A stretch of 24,672 bases of DNA from Ruminococcus sp. UBA1780 (GTDB lineage Bacteria > Bacillota > Clostridia > Oscillospirales > Ruminococcaceae). Both the position numbers and the translations under genes were made by a program. Under the pieces are notes generated by a model that saw nothing but the letters and a program-made list of their open reading frames with translations, ran no database searches and was not told the DNA's origin. Location: assembly GCA_002315235.1 (NCBI GenBank), contig DCGK01000091.1:1-24672 (forward strand), given 5' to 3'. The number at the start of each line of letters is the position of its first letter. Positions within the stretch are counted from its first letter, which is position 1. This document shows positions 15,841-23,568 of this stretch, in pieces.

Positions 15841-16635
15841 TTATTCGTCAAGAGCAGCTCTGAGTGAAGCTGTAAGTTCAGCAATCTTTGCTGTTGAACC
15901 TGCTCTGTCATCCTCATCGATAAGACGTACAACAGCACTTCCGACGATGATGCCGTCAGCGTATGTCTTGATTTCTCTTGCCTGCTCAGGCTTTGAGATA
16001 CCGAAACCGAGCATGTTAGGAACCTTTGAATATTCCTTTACAGTATCAAAGAAACCTGTGAGGTTTGTATTGAGGTTGTCTCTTACACCTGTAACACCTG
16101 TTGATGATACGCAGTAAAGGAATCCCTTAGCCTGTGAGGCAATCTTACCTGTTCTTTCAAATGAAACAGGAGTTACAAGGCTGATCGGGATAATGCCGTA
16201 TTTTTCTGCAGTGCCGTTGATTTCGTCATATTCTTCGTACGGAAGGTCAGGAACGATAACGCCGTCAATACCTGCATCCTTGCAGCATGCAAAGAATTTT
16301 TCTGTACCGAATCTGAAAATTGTGTTGATGTAGAGCATGAGAAGAAGAGGCATCTCTGTCTTTTCACGGAGCTTCTTTACCATTTCAAATGTGCCTACAA
16401 GAGTTGTGTTTCTGTTGAGAGCCTTAAGGCTTGCCTGCTGGATTACAGGACCTTCTGCGATAGGATCTGAGAAAGGAACACCGATTTCGATAAGATCAGC
16501 GCCGGCTTTTTCCATAGCGAGAACAGCTTCTTCAGTCTGTTCGTATCCGCCGCATCCTGCTGTGATATATGTGATAAGAGCTTTTTTGTTCTGAGCCTTA
16601 AGATTGTCAAGGCAGATTTCAATTTTATTCTTCAT
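15841..16635 (-). CDS. trpA: Tryptophan synthase alpha chain
   Basis: TrpA cleaves indole-3-glycerol phosphate to indole and glyceraldehyde 3-phosphate and channels indole to TrpB. The 264-residue TIM barrel has ITYITAGCGG at 21-30 and the catalytic glutamate E50 in IEIGVPFSDP (49-58). The phosphate-binding loops VSSTGVTGVR and GFGISKPEQ follow, and VGSAVV is near the C-terminus. The position matching the second catalytic residue of the E. coli enzyme (Asp60, in SDPLADGP) is glutamate here (SDPIAEGP, E61), a conservative change. GAGGAG lies 9 bases before the ATG. The start overlaps the end of trpB by 11 bases, typical of coupled synthesis of the alpha2-beta2 complex. It is the last gene of the trp operon. 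Confidence 0.96.
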   Translation of the reverse strand: MKNKIEICLDNLKAQNKKALITYITAGCGGYEQTEEAVLAMEKAGADLIEIGVPFSDPIAEGPVIQQASLKALNRNTTLVGTFEMVKKLREKTEMPLLLMLYINTIFRFGTEKFFACCKDAGIDGVIVPDLPYEEYDEINGTAEKYGIIPISLVTPVSFERTGKIASQAKGFLYCVSSTGVTGVRDNLNTNLTGFFDTVKEYSKVPNMLGFGISKPEQAREIKTYADGIIVGSAVVRLIDEDDRAGSTAKIAELTASLRAALDE

Positions 16636-17818
16636 CTAATTTTACTCCTCTGTACTTTGCAATAGAATAAACGTCCTTGTCGCCGCGTCCTGAGAGACAG
16701 ATAATCATAATCTGATCCTTTGTCATCTTCTTTGCTTCCTTCAGAGCAGCAGCAACTGCGTGTGATGATTCAATAGCAGGTATGATACCCTCTGTCTTTG
16801 AAAGATATTCAAATGCACATACAGCTTCTTCGTCTGTAATGTCAACATATTCAGCACGCTTTGTTTCAAAGAGATTAGCGTGTTCAGGTCCGATACCAGG
16901 GTAGTCAAGACCTGCAGAGATTGAGTAAACCGGATCAATCTGGCCTTCTTCATTCTGGAGGAAGAGTGACTTCATTCCGTGGAAGATACCTACTGAGCCC
17001 TTTGTGATTGTAGCTGCGTGGAGAGCTGTGTCAACGCCCTTGCCGGCTGCTTCAGCACCGATGAGTCTTACGCCTTCATCAGGAATGAAGTTGTAGAACA
17101 TACCCATAGCGTTTGAACCGCCGCCTACACAGGCAACAACTGCGTCAGGGAGTCTGCCTTCAGCTTCGAGGATCTGTGCTCTTGCTTCTTCAGAAATAAT
17201 CTTCTGGAAGTTACGAACCATTTCAGGGTACGGATAAGGACCCATTACTGAACCGATACAGTAAAATGTTGTTTCTGAATTTGCTGACCAGTCTCTCATA
17301 GCTTCGTTGATAGCATCCTTAAGTGTCTTTGTGCCGCTGTCAACAGGTACAACCTTTGAACCGAGGAGTTCCATTCTGTATACATTGAGTGACTGTCTTT
17401 CCGTATCTTCACGTCCCATGTAAACTGTACATTCAAATCCCATGAGAGCGGCTACCGTAGCAGTAGCAACACCGTGCTGGCCTGCGCCTGTTTCAGCAAT
17501 GATTCTCTTCTTGCCCATTTTCTTTGCGAGGAGAAGCTGGCCGAGAACGTTGTTAATCTTGTGTGAACCTGTGTGGTTAAGGTCTTCACGCTTGATATAA
17601 ATCTTAGGACCGCCAAGGTCTTCAGTCATCTTTTCTGCATAGTAGAGAAGTGATGGTCTTGAAGCGTAGTCTCTGTAAAGAGTACGAAGCTCCTTGTTGA
17701 ATTCCTCATCGTTTACATATTTGTTGTAGGCCTTATCGAGTTCCTCAACAGCGTGCATAACTGTTTCAGGGACATACTGGCCTCCGAATCTGCCGAATCT
17801 GCCTTTTTCCTGTGACAT
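16625..17818 (-). CDS. trpB: Tryptophan synthase beta chain
   Basis: TrpB is the PLP enzyme that condenses indole with serine to give tryptophan. The 397-residue protein is full length: GRFGRFGGQYVPE at 7-19, the PLP lysine K87 in NHTGSHKINN (81-90), catalytic E109 in AETGAGQHG (108-116), the PLP phosphate loop GGGSNAMG, and a C-terminal CLSGRGDKD. The ATG at 17818 is preferred: it gives the usual MSQEK-type N-terminus and has AAAGGA upstream (12-base spacing, rather long). The in-frame ATG at 17839 has no ribosome site, and that at 17830 touches it. A 115-base gap with a GC-rich fold separates it from trpF. It overlaps trpA. Confidence 0.96.
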   Translation of the reverse strand: MSQEKGRFGRFGGQYVPETVMHAVEELDKAYNKYVNDEEFNKELRTLYRDYASRPSLLYYAEKMTEDLGGPKIYIKREDLNHTGSHKINNVLGQLLLAKKMGKKRIIAETGAGQHGVATATVAALMGFECTVYMGREDTERQSLNVYRMELLGSKVVPVDSGTKTLKDAINEAMRDWSANSETTFYCIGSVMGPYPYPEMVRNFQKIISEEARAQILEAEGRLPDAVVACVGGGSNAMGMFYNFIPDEGVRLIGAEAAGKGVDTALHAATITKGSVGIFHGMKSLFLQNEEGQIDPVYSISAGLDYPGIGPEHANLFETKRAEYVDITDEEAVCAFEYLSKTEGIIPAIESSHAVAAALKEAKKMTKDQIMIICLSGRGDKDVYSIAKYRGVKLDEE

Positions 17819-17879
17819 AATTCTGATCATTCCTTTCATTTATTTGTTTATATTAATAAGGTTTGTCAAATTTTATTTT

Positions 17880-17924
17880 CCGTGCTTTGCGGTCGCCCGG
17901 ACCTTCGCAGACGTAATTCCCGGG
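17880..17924. repeat. GC-rich fold between trpF and trpB
   Basis: In an AT-rich spacer this segment holds CCCGG/CCGGG arms (minus strand) and the string CCGCAAAGC. It shares CGGGAAT and CCGCAAAGC, in the same order and orientation, with the trpE-trpGD spacer. It may be a processing or pausing site, or a degenerate interspersed repeat. Confidence 0.4.
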
Positions 17925-17933
17925 TTGTCTGTT

Positions 17934-18548
17934 TTACTCTCTTCCGAGTATTGTACTGATAACAGTCATTTTGCTGAGGTCCTTGCAGCCGTCGGTTTCT
18001 ATGCCGCCGGAGATATCAAGCCCGTAAGGGGAGAGTGAGTAAAGTGCTTCGGGTATGTTTTCTGCCGTAAGCCCGCCGGCTATGAAGTAAGGCATGCTGA
18101 TATCCGTGTTTCTGATTACATCCCAGTCAGCAACCTTTCCGGTTCCGCCGTAGGCTTCCTTTGAAAAGCTGTCCAGAAGAAGTACATCTGCACCAAGCCT
18201 TTCTGCATTTAAAATATCTTCAGAGGATTTTACTCTGACAGCCTTCCAGATTTCACATTCAGTCCATTCCCTGAGATATGAAATCATCTCAGCGTTTTCA
18301 TCTCCGTGAAGCTGGATTACATCAAGACCGCATCTGTCTGCTGTGTGAACAATATCAGAACCTTCCGCGTTTACGAACACGCCGACTTTTTTTATAGCCG
18401 GATTAAGGTTTTCAGATATTGCCGCAGCATCCTCCGGACTTATATATCTTTTTGAAGGAGCAAATATAAATCCGATATAGTCAGGCTTTGTGATGTTTGC
18501 GTATTCAATGTCCTCAGAACGTCTGATACCGCAGAATTTCAGCTTCAT
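17934..18548 (-). CDS. trpF: Phosphoribosylanthranilate isomerase
   Basis: TrpF carries out the Amadori rearrangement of phosphoribosylanthranilate to CdRP, the third step of the pathway. The 204-residue TIM barrel has the catalytic cysteine C6 in KFCGIR (4-9) and general acid D126 in LLLDSF (124-128). Substrate and phosphate loops follow: GGTG at 134-137, AGGL at 157-160 and DISGGIET at 178-185, the last in place of the commoner SSGVE. The ATG overlaps the trpC stop as ATGA, indicating translational coupling. It stays separate from trpC, unlike the fused enterobacterial enzyme. Confidence 0.96.
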   Translation of the reverse strand: MKLKFCGIRRSEDIEYANITKPDYIGFIFAPSKRYISPEDAAAISENLNPAIKKVGVFVNAEGSDIVHTADRCGLDVIQLHGDENAEMISYLREWTECEIWKAVRVKSSEDILNAERLGADVLLLDSFSKEAYGGTGKVADWDVIRNTDISMPYFIAGGLTAENIPEALYSLSPYGLDISGGIETDGCKDLSKMTVISTILGRE

Positions 18549-19327
18549 ACGATGTCCTTTCTGAGTTCAGCGACTGTACCGGCAACATCACCTGTTCTCA
18601 TAAGTGTTTCACCGATAAGAACCGCATCAGCACCGTATGAACGAAGGACCTTCATGTCTGCATTATCTCTGATGCCGCTTTCTGAAACAACTATGCAGCC
18701 GTCAGGAAGCTTTGCTGCAAGAGAACCTGTTGTATCGAGTGAAACCTCAAATGTTTTAAGGTTTCTGTTGTTGATACCGATAATTTCCGGCTTTGCAGGA
18801 AGGAGATTTTCGAGCTCCTCTTCATTGTGAATTTCACAGAGACAGTCGAGACCGAGTGAATTCGCAAGAGCCTTGAACTTTATGATAGTATCAGTATCAA
18901 GGATGGCAGAGATAAGAAGCACTGCGTCAGCGCCGATTACCCTTGCCTCATAAATCTGATACTCGTCAATGATAAAGTCCTTTCTGAGTATCGGAAGGCT
19001 TACGTTTTCACGGATGTCCTTAAGATACTTTGATGAACCGTTGAAGTAAAACTCCTCAGTGAGGCAGGAGATTGCATTTGCACCTGCCTGTTCGTATTTT
19101 ACAGCCTGTTCAACAGGACGGAAATCCTCGCAGATGACTTTTTTTGACGGGGAGGATTTTTTTACTTCTGAGATAATGCTGATTCCCGGAGCAGCAAGTG
19201 CGTCCCTGAAGCTTATGGTTTTTCTGGTGCACGCAAGAGCAAGCTCTTTCATTTTTTCAGGAGAAATTTCTGATTTTTCCCTTTCAAGCTGGATTTTTCT
19301 CTTTTCAACAATATCATCAAGAATCAT
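18545..19327 (-). CDS. trpC: Indole-3-glycerol-phosphate synthase
   Basis: TrpC closes CdRP to indole-3-glycerol phosphate with loss of CO2 and water. The 260-residue barrel shows IISEVKKSSPSKK at 51-63 (E54 and K56 at the active site), LRKDFIID at 114-121 (K116 catalytic acid), CEIHN at 164-168, GINNRNL at 184-190 and SESGI at 215-219. Its ATG shares one base with the trpGD stop (TAATG) and its own stop overlaps trpF as ATGA. This places it firmly inside the operon as a monofunctional protein. Confidence 0.97.
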   Translation of the reverse strand: MILDDIVEKRKIQLEREKSEISPEKMKELALACTRKTISFRDALAAPGISIISEVKKSSPSKKVICEDFRPVEQAVKYEQAGANAISCLTEEFYFNGSSKYLKDIRENVSLPILRKDFIIDEYQIYEARVIGADAVLLISAILDTDTIIKFKALANSLGLDCLCEIHNEEELENLLPAKPEIIGINNRNLKTFEVSLDTTGSLAAKLPDGCIVVSESGIRDNADMKVLRSYGADAVLIGETLMRTGDVAGTVAELRKDIV

Positions 19328-20982
19328 TAAATGCTTCCTCCGTTTGTAATCTTTATAAGCTGATTTAACTTTTCAAGTGCCTTGCCTGAATCGATAGCAT
19401 CTTCAGCAAGCTTAACACCTTCCTTGAGTGAGGCAGCCTTGCCTGCGGTGTAAAGTGCAGCTGCTGAATTCATTACTACGATGTTTCTCTTAGGTCCCTT
19501 AAGTGTTCCTGAGAGAATCTTAAGTGTTGTATCGGCATTTTCAGTTGGTGTTCCGCCGACAATTGAATCCTTGGATTCTGTCTTGAAACCGAAATCTTCA
19601 GGTGTGAGTTCATATTCTGAAATTTCACCGTTCTTTATTTCACATACTGCAGTAGGAGCTGAAATTGAGATTTCATCGAGGCAGTCTGTTCCGTATACGA
19701 GCATTGCTCTCTTGATTCCGAGCTTGATAAGAACCTCAGCCATAGGTCTGAGAAGATCCTTTGAGTATGTTCCGAGTACAATATAGTCAGTTTTTGCAGG
19801 GTTGGTAAGAGGTCCGAGAATATTGAATACTGTCTTGATTCCGAGCTGCTTTCTTGCAGGAGCAACGAATCTCATACTGCTGTGATAGCTCTGTGCAAAG
19901 AGGAATGAAAGACCGATTGTATCGATGTATTTCTTTGCTTCTTCAGGAGTTGAAGCAATCTTTACGCCTACGCTTTCAAGAATATCAGCTGCACCGCTCT
20001 TGCTTGAAACGCTTCTGTTTCCGTGCTTTGCAACCTTGGCGCCGCATGCTGAGATAACAAATGATGATGTTGTTGAGATATTGAATGTGTTTGACATATC
20101 TCCGCCAGTACCAACGATGTCGATTGCGTCACTGCAGCTTGTAACTTCAGAAGCCATTTCACGCATGCCCTTTGCAAATCCGGTGATTTCATCGATGCTT
20201 TCACCGTTGAATTTCATTGCTGTAAGAAGAGCAGCTATCTGTGCGTCTGTAGCACCGCCGTTCATGATGCAGAGCATAGCCTCATGAGCTTCATCCTCAG
20301 TGAGGTGCTCATGTCTGTCAGCAACCTTTGAGATATATTTTTTGAGTTCTGTCTTTTCAGCTGCCGCCTGAGCAGGAGCTGCTGCAGGAGCCTTTTCCTG
20401 CTTTCCGTAGCTTTCCACATTTTTAAGAAAATTCTCAATCATAACTGCACCCTCCGGAGTAAGTATTGATTCAGGATGGAACTGAACACCGAATACCTTG
20501 TATACTCTGTGTTCAACTGCCATTATCTGTCCGTTTTCATCTCTTGCAGTAACGTGAAGACAGTCAGGATTTTCCGCACTGTCAGAGATAAGTGAATGAT
20601 ATCTTGCAACCTTTATCTGTTCAGGAAGTCCTGCAAAGAGTTCTGAGTTTGATGAAGTTGTCACCATGCTTGATTTGCCGTGCATGAGCTGTGAAGCCTT
20701 TACGATCTTTCCTCCGAAAGCTTCGACAATAGCCTGATGTCCGAGACACACGCCGAGAATCGGAATCTGTGTTGCGAAGTGCTTGATTGCAGGAATTGAA
20801 ATACCTGCGTCGGCCGGATAACCCGGACCGGGTGAGATTATGAGCGCCTCCGGATTCATAGCCTCAAGTTCTTCAATGGTAACTGCGTCGTTTCGGAATA
20901 CTTTTATGTCTTCATACATCGTACCAATCAGCTGATACAGATTGTAGGTGAATGAATCATAGTTGTCAATCATTACTATCAT
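19327..20982 (-). CDS. trpGD: Fused anthranilate synthase glutaminase (TrpG) and anthranilate phosphoribosyltransferase (TrpD)
   Basis: One 551-residue polypeptide carries two enzymes. Residues 1-192 are the class I glutamine amidotransferase that feeds ammonia to TrpE: DNYDSFTYN at 6-14, oxyanion loop SPGPG at 50-54, nucleophile C79 in GVCLGHQ, and H169/E171 in FHPES. A 20-residue Ala/Pro linker (about 196-211) leads to TrpD, which transfers phosphoribose to anthranilate. TrpD shows MNGGATDAQIAALL at 240-253, the PRPP loop GTGGD at 291-295, NIST at 301-304 and KHGNRS at 319-324. All catalytic residues are present, so both halves should work. AAAGGA lies about 10 bases before the ATG at 20982; a second ATG 9 bases in is possible. 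It follows trpE after about 100 bases with a GC-rich fold and overlaps trpC by one base. Confidence 0.96.
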   Translation of the reverse strand: MIVMIDNYDSFTYNLYQLIGTMYEDIKVFRNDAVTIEELEAMNPEALIISPGPGYPADAGISIPAIKHFATQIPILGVCLGHQAIVEAFGGKIVKASQLMHGKSSMVTTSSNSELFAGLPEQIKVARYHSLISDSAENPDCLHVTARDENGQIMAVEHRVYKVFGVQFHPESILTPEGAVMIENFLKNVESYGKQEKAPAAAPAQAAAEKTELKKYISKVADRHEHLTEDEAHEAMLCIMNGGATDAQIAALLTAMKFNGESIDEITGFAKGMREMASEVTSCSDAIDIVGTGGDMSNTFNISTTSSFVISACGAKVAKHGNRSVSSKSGAADILESVGVKIASTPEEAKKYIDTIGLSFLFAQSYHSSMRFVAPARKQLGIKTVFNILGPLTNPAKTDYIVLGTYSKDLLRPMAEVLIKLGIKRAMLVYGTDCLDEISISAPTAVCEIKNGEISEYELTPEDFGFKTESKDSIVGGTPTENADTTLKILSGTLKGPKRNIVVMNSAAALYTAGKAASLKEGVKLAEDAIDSGKALEKLNQLIKITNGGSI

Positions 20983-21036
20983 GATTTATCGTTCCTTTCA
21001 CTTGTTTTTTTAAATTATCAGTAGTTAATGCCTTTA

Positions 21037-21071
21037 CCCGGCTTTGCGGCCTGATTCTGCATTCCCGCCGG
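21037..21071. repeat. GC-rich fold between trpE and trpGD
   Basis: The arms CCGGC and GCCGG enclose about 24 bases; a smaller GGC-CGCAAA-GCC hairpin lies within on the minus strand. It shares CGGGAAT and CCGCAAAGC with the trpF-trpB spacer. No T run follows, so it is not an obvious terminator. Confidence 0.4.
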
Positions 21072-21080
21072 ATTTTAAGA

Positions 21081-22562
21081 TTAAAGATTTGCAGCTTCGA
21101 TAACTGCATTTACCATGGCGTTGGCCTTGTTCTTTGTTTCCATGTATTCCTTTTCAGGAACTGAGTCGGCAACAATACCTGCGCCTGCCTGGATATATGC
21201 CTTGTTGTTTCTGAACAGAACAGTTCTGATAGCGATGCATGTGTCGATGTTTCCGTCAAATCCGAGATAGCCGACTGTACCGCCGTAGAGACATCTCTTT
21301 GTTTTTTCAAATCCGTCGATAAGTTCCATAGCTCTTACCTTCGGCGCGCCTGAAAGAGTCCCTGCAGGAAGAACGGAGAGGAGAGCGTCAATAGCATTTT
21401 TGTCTCTGTGAAGTGTTCCTGATACATCTGACACGATATGCATAACCTTTGAGTAACGTTCGATATGCATAAGGTTTTCAACCTTTACCGTGCCGTATTC
21501 TGAAACCTTGCCGATATCATTTCTGCCAAGGTCAACGAGCATTGTGTGCTCAGCGCATTCCTTTTCATCTGAAAGAAGGTGCTTTTCAAAGCTGAGGTCT
21601 TCCTCGTCAGTCTTTCCTCTTGGCATTGTGCCTGCAATCGGCTTTGTAGTAATAACTGAATCAGTAACATTAACAAGCATTTCAGGAGAAGCACCTGCTA
21701 TGCAGTAGTCTGGATTTTTGAAGTAGTAGAGATACGGAGAAGGATTTGTTGCACGGAGCATTCTGTATACAGCAAAGCTGTCCGGCGGATTGTCTATTTC
21801 AAAACGCTGTGAAAGAACAATCTGGAATATGTCGCCGTTTACGATGTGTTCCTTTGCCTTTGTTACATTGGCTTCAAATTCTTCCTTTGTAACATTGGAA
21901 GTTACCTTGTATTCTCTTGCTGACAGTCTGTCTCTTGTTACTGTGTATGAAGTAAATGTCTGTTCGTAAACGTCATTTGCTCTTGCACATGCCTTTTCAA
22001 ACTGTTCCTCGATGCTTACAGGTGAGTCCTTAAGAATGTTTTCGATAATGATTATCTTCCCGCTTAAGTGGTCAAATGCGATAATCTCGTCATAGAGGAA
22101 GAGGTCACAGTCCGGAAGACCGATGTCATCCTTTGGTATATTCGTAAGCTTCGGCTCCATGTATCTTACTGTGTCATATCCGAAATATCCGACCAGTCCG
22201 CCGAGGAGCTTAGGTGCATTTGCCACCTTCGGCATTTTGTATTTTTCAATGAAGTAAGAGATAAATCTTACCGGATCATCAACCTTGGCGGTTTCTGATG
22301 ATGTGGAAGATTTGATTTCAGCCTGATGATCCTTGATAATGATTTCAAGCTTAGGGTTTATACCGATAAAAGAGTAACGTCCCCATTTTTCGTTGTTGTC
22401 AACACTTTCGAGAATGAAGCTGTTTTCTGTTCTCTGGCTGAGTGTCTGATAAACTCTTACAGGAGTCTGTGTATCAGAAAGTGCTTCAAACATTACCGGT
22501 GCCATGTTGTAATCAGCAAGATAATTTCTGACTTCGTCAATTGTTGTGATTGTCTTTAGCAT
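21081..22562 (-). CDS. trpE: Anthranilate synthase component I
   Basis: TrpE aminates chorismate and eliminates pyruvate to give anthranilate, using ammonia from TrpG. The 493-residue protein carries the tryptophan feedback motif region ILESVDN at 50-56 followed by GRYSFIGINP. The chorismate-enzyme core shows GDIFQIVLSQRF (243-254), AGASPEMLV (289-297), PIAGTMPRG (308-316), DLGRNDIGKVSEYG (344-357), TLSGAPKVRAMELI (402-415), and C-terminal QAGAGIVADS. The true start is ATG 22560-22562 with GGAGG 7 bases upstream. A longer frame from 22640 would begin inside the T-box terminator and is rejected. It is the first gene of the operon and so is directly controlled by the leader. Confidence 0.97.
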   Translation of the reverse strand: MLKTITTIDEVRNYLADYNMAPVMFEALSDTQTPVRVYQTLSQRTENSFILESVDNNEKWGRYSFIGINPKLEIIIKDHQAEIKSSTSSETAKVDDPVRFISYFIEKYKMPKVANAPKLLGGLVGYFGYDTVRYMEPKLTNIPKDDIGLPDCDLFLYDEIIAFDHLSGKIIIIENILKDSPVSIEEQFEKACARANDVYEQTFTSYTVTRDRLSAREYKVTSNVTKEEFEANVTKAKEHIVNGDIFQIVLSQRFEIDNPPDSFAVYRMLRATNPSPYLYYFKNPDYCIAGASPEMLVNVTDSVITTKPIAGTMPRGKTDEEDLSFEKHLLSDEKECAEHTMLVDLGRNDIGKVSEYGTVKVENLMHIERYSKVMHIVSDVSGTLHRDKNAIDALLSVLPAGTLSGAPKVRAMELIDGFEKTKRCLYGGTVGYLGFDGNIDTCIAIRTVLFRNNKAYIQAGAGIVADSVPEKEYMETKNKANAMVNAVIEAANL

Positions 22563-22595
22563 TGTGTTACCTCCATAAAAAAGTCGTGTAAAAAC

Positions 22596-22639
22596 AAAAA
22601 AATGCCTATCGTCCTTCATAAAGAAAGGGACGATAGACA
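22596..22639 (-). terminator. T-box regulated intrinsic terminator
   Basis: The stem TGTCTATCGTCC / GGACGATAGGCA (one G-T wobble) has a 13-base loop and is followed by TTTTTTTG on the minus strand, about 35 bases before the trpE ATG. Its 5' arm directly follows the T-box, allowing the exclusive antiterminator fold. Confidence 0.93.
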
Positions 22640-22860
22640 TACCGTGGTGCCACCCATAATTTGAGATTAGTGTAATCTCCTCTGCAGATACCAGTATAAA
22701 AACTTATATCCTGTTCCTGTAACGTGGAACTGACGGCTCCGGATACTCAGGTTCCCCGGGCTCCTCACAAATCCATTCATACATCAGCGTATCTGTCCTG
22801 CTTCCACCGCTGCCGGACTCTCTGTAAGACCGTTTTAATGACTACTTACTTTTGCTCATG
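22596..22860 (-). ncRNA. T-box riboswitch (tRNA-Trp responsive) of the trp operon
   Basis: The minus-strand leader contains the T-box sequence GGGTGGCACCACGG at 22655-22642, which forms the antiterminator bulge that pairs with the tRNA acceptor end. It is followed by a terminator: 12-pair stem 22639-22628 with 22614-22603, then seven T. Upstream a large Stem I region begins near GAGAGTCC (22816). It includes GAATGGATT at 22778-22770, where TGG (22775-22773) is the likely specifier, i.e. the tryptophan codon. Uncharged tRNA-Trp should favour antitermination and operon expression. Specifier assignment is by context and codon identity, not by a computed fold. Confidence 0.95.
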
Positions 22861-22881
22861 GGATTTAGCGTATTAAAGTAA

Positions 22882-22904
22882 TAACGTGTTATCACAACAT
22901 GTTA
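22882..22904 (-). promoter_or_regulatory. Dyad at the trp transcription start (operator candidate)
   Basis: Minus strand TAACATGT-N7-ACACGTTA is an 8-base inverted repeat with one mismatch. It starts about 7 bases after the -10 box, i.e. at +1 to about +23. It is separate from the T-box and could bind a repressor or form a 5' hairpin. Confidence 0.4.
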
Positions 22905-22911
22905 CACATAT

Positions 22912-22940
22912 ATTATAAATCTGCGGATTAATTTTGTCAA
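22912..22940 (-). promoter_or_regulatory. Consensus sigma-A promoter of the trp operon
   Basis: Minus strand TTGACA (22940-22935), 17-base spacer, TATAAT (22917-22912): a perfect match in both boxes and spacing. Expected start near 22905, about 340 bases before the trpE ATG, which accommodates the T-box leader. Confidence 0.93.
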
Positions 22941-22973
22941 TGCTTTTTTTGAAAAAAATAACAATAAATATTC

Positions 22974-23450
22974 CTACACGGCCGGCTTCCTGAAATGACC
23001 GGTAATATTTATGATGATAAAGACAAGCAGTATGCCGGTAACCGAACCGGAAAAATCAATCATAACATCTACAGGACTTCCGTATCTTCCGTCAGTGAAA
23101 AGCTGATGAAATTCATCTGATGCAGCATATAAAAGACAGAAGGGAAGTGTAACCAGAAATCTTTTTCCTGCTGTTTTCAGATACTGAACAGCATTGAGAA
23201 AAGCAAGGATTCCGAGAAGTGCGTATTCGGAAAAATGTGCAGCCTTACGTACATAAAAGTGCATTTCCTCAACAATTTCCTTCTGCTTTTCAAAGTCAAA
23301 TGTTTTAAAATCCTTTACAGTCAGGCATGCTATTTTGTATGTGATTCCTTCACTGAGGTCTCCGGATATGGATGCATTCTGCGACGAGAATACGAAGATA
23401 AGAATCATACATGTGACAAGCAAAATCATAAGAATTATTTTTTTAGCCAT
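22974..23450 (-). CDS. VanZ-family membrane protein
   Basis: The 158-residue protein has four hydrophobic segments at about 4-22, 75-92, 97-112 and 127-149. It carries the family's polar motifs: FSSQNASIS at 21-29, RKAAHFSEYALLG at 68-80, and DEFHQLFTDGRYGSPVDVMIDFSG at 112-135. VanZ of the vanA cluster gives low-level teicoplanin resistance, but most homologues are chromosomal and of unknown function; no vanHAX genes are nearby, so resistance should not be assumed. The ATG at 23450 is chosen because AAGGA lies 7 bases before it; a TTG at 23480 has no ribosome site and would place a terminator arm in the coding region. Its leader contains a terminator-like hairpin. The gene ends just upstream of the trp promoter without a clear terminator. 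Confidence 0.85.
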   Translation of the reverse strand: MAKKIILMILLVTCMILIFVFSSQNASISGDLSEGITYKIACLTVKDFKTFDFEKQKEIVEEMHFYVRKAAHFSEYALLGILAFLNAVQYLKTAGKRFLVTLPFCLLYAASDEFHQLFTDGRYGSPVDVMIDFSGSVTGILLVFIIINITGHFRKPAV

Positions 23451-23470
23451 AGATTGTTCCTTTCGCTTTC

Positions 23471-23511
23471 GAAAAAACAAAAGCGTTCAGCTCCGGAGGA
23501 ACCAACGCTTT
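23471..23511 (-). terminator. Terminator or attenuator just before the VanZ gene
   Basis: AAAGCGTT (minus strand 23511-23504) pairs perfectly with AACGCTTT (23487-23480) and is followed by TGTTTTTTC. It ends about 10 bases before the VanZ ribosome site. AAAGCG at 23469-23464 could pair instead with CGCTTT of the terminator's 3' arm, giving an alternative fold. Confidence 0.65.
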
Positions 23512-23522
23512 CGTGATAAAAT

Positions 23523-23559
23523 ACAGTGAACGCAAAAAAAAGACTTCTGCGTTCACTGT
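23523..23559. repeat. Perfect GTGAACGCA palindrome (hairpin D)
   Basis: ACAGTGAACGCA (23523-23534) and TGCGTTCACTGT (23548-23559) are perfect 12-base arms with a 13-base A-rich loop. The arms match those of hairpins B and C near 5600-5690, about 18 kb away. Confidence 0.75.
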
Positions 23560-23568
23560 GGTAATGAG

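Noticed and set aside
22563..22640. N-terminal extension of trpE by 26 residues
   Set aside because: It would start within the T-box terminator hairpin, and GGAGG points to the ATG at 22562.
22974..23450. Teicoplanin resistance determinant vanZ
   Set aside because: Only the family is supported; there are no vanR/S/H/A/X genes nearby and most homologues have no proven resistance role.
23523..23559. Hairpin D as a classical terminator
   Set aside because: The T-rich stretch lies in the loop, not after the stem, on the minus strand; listed as a palindrome instead.
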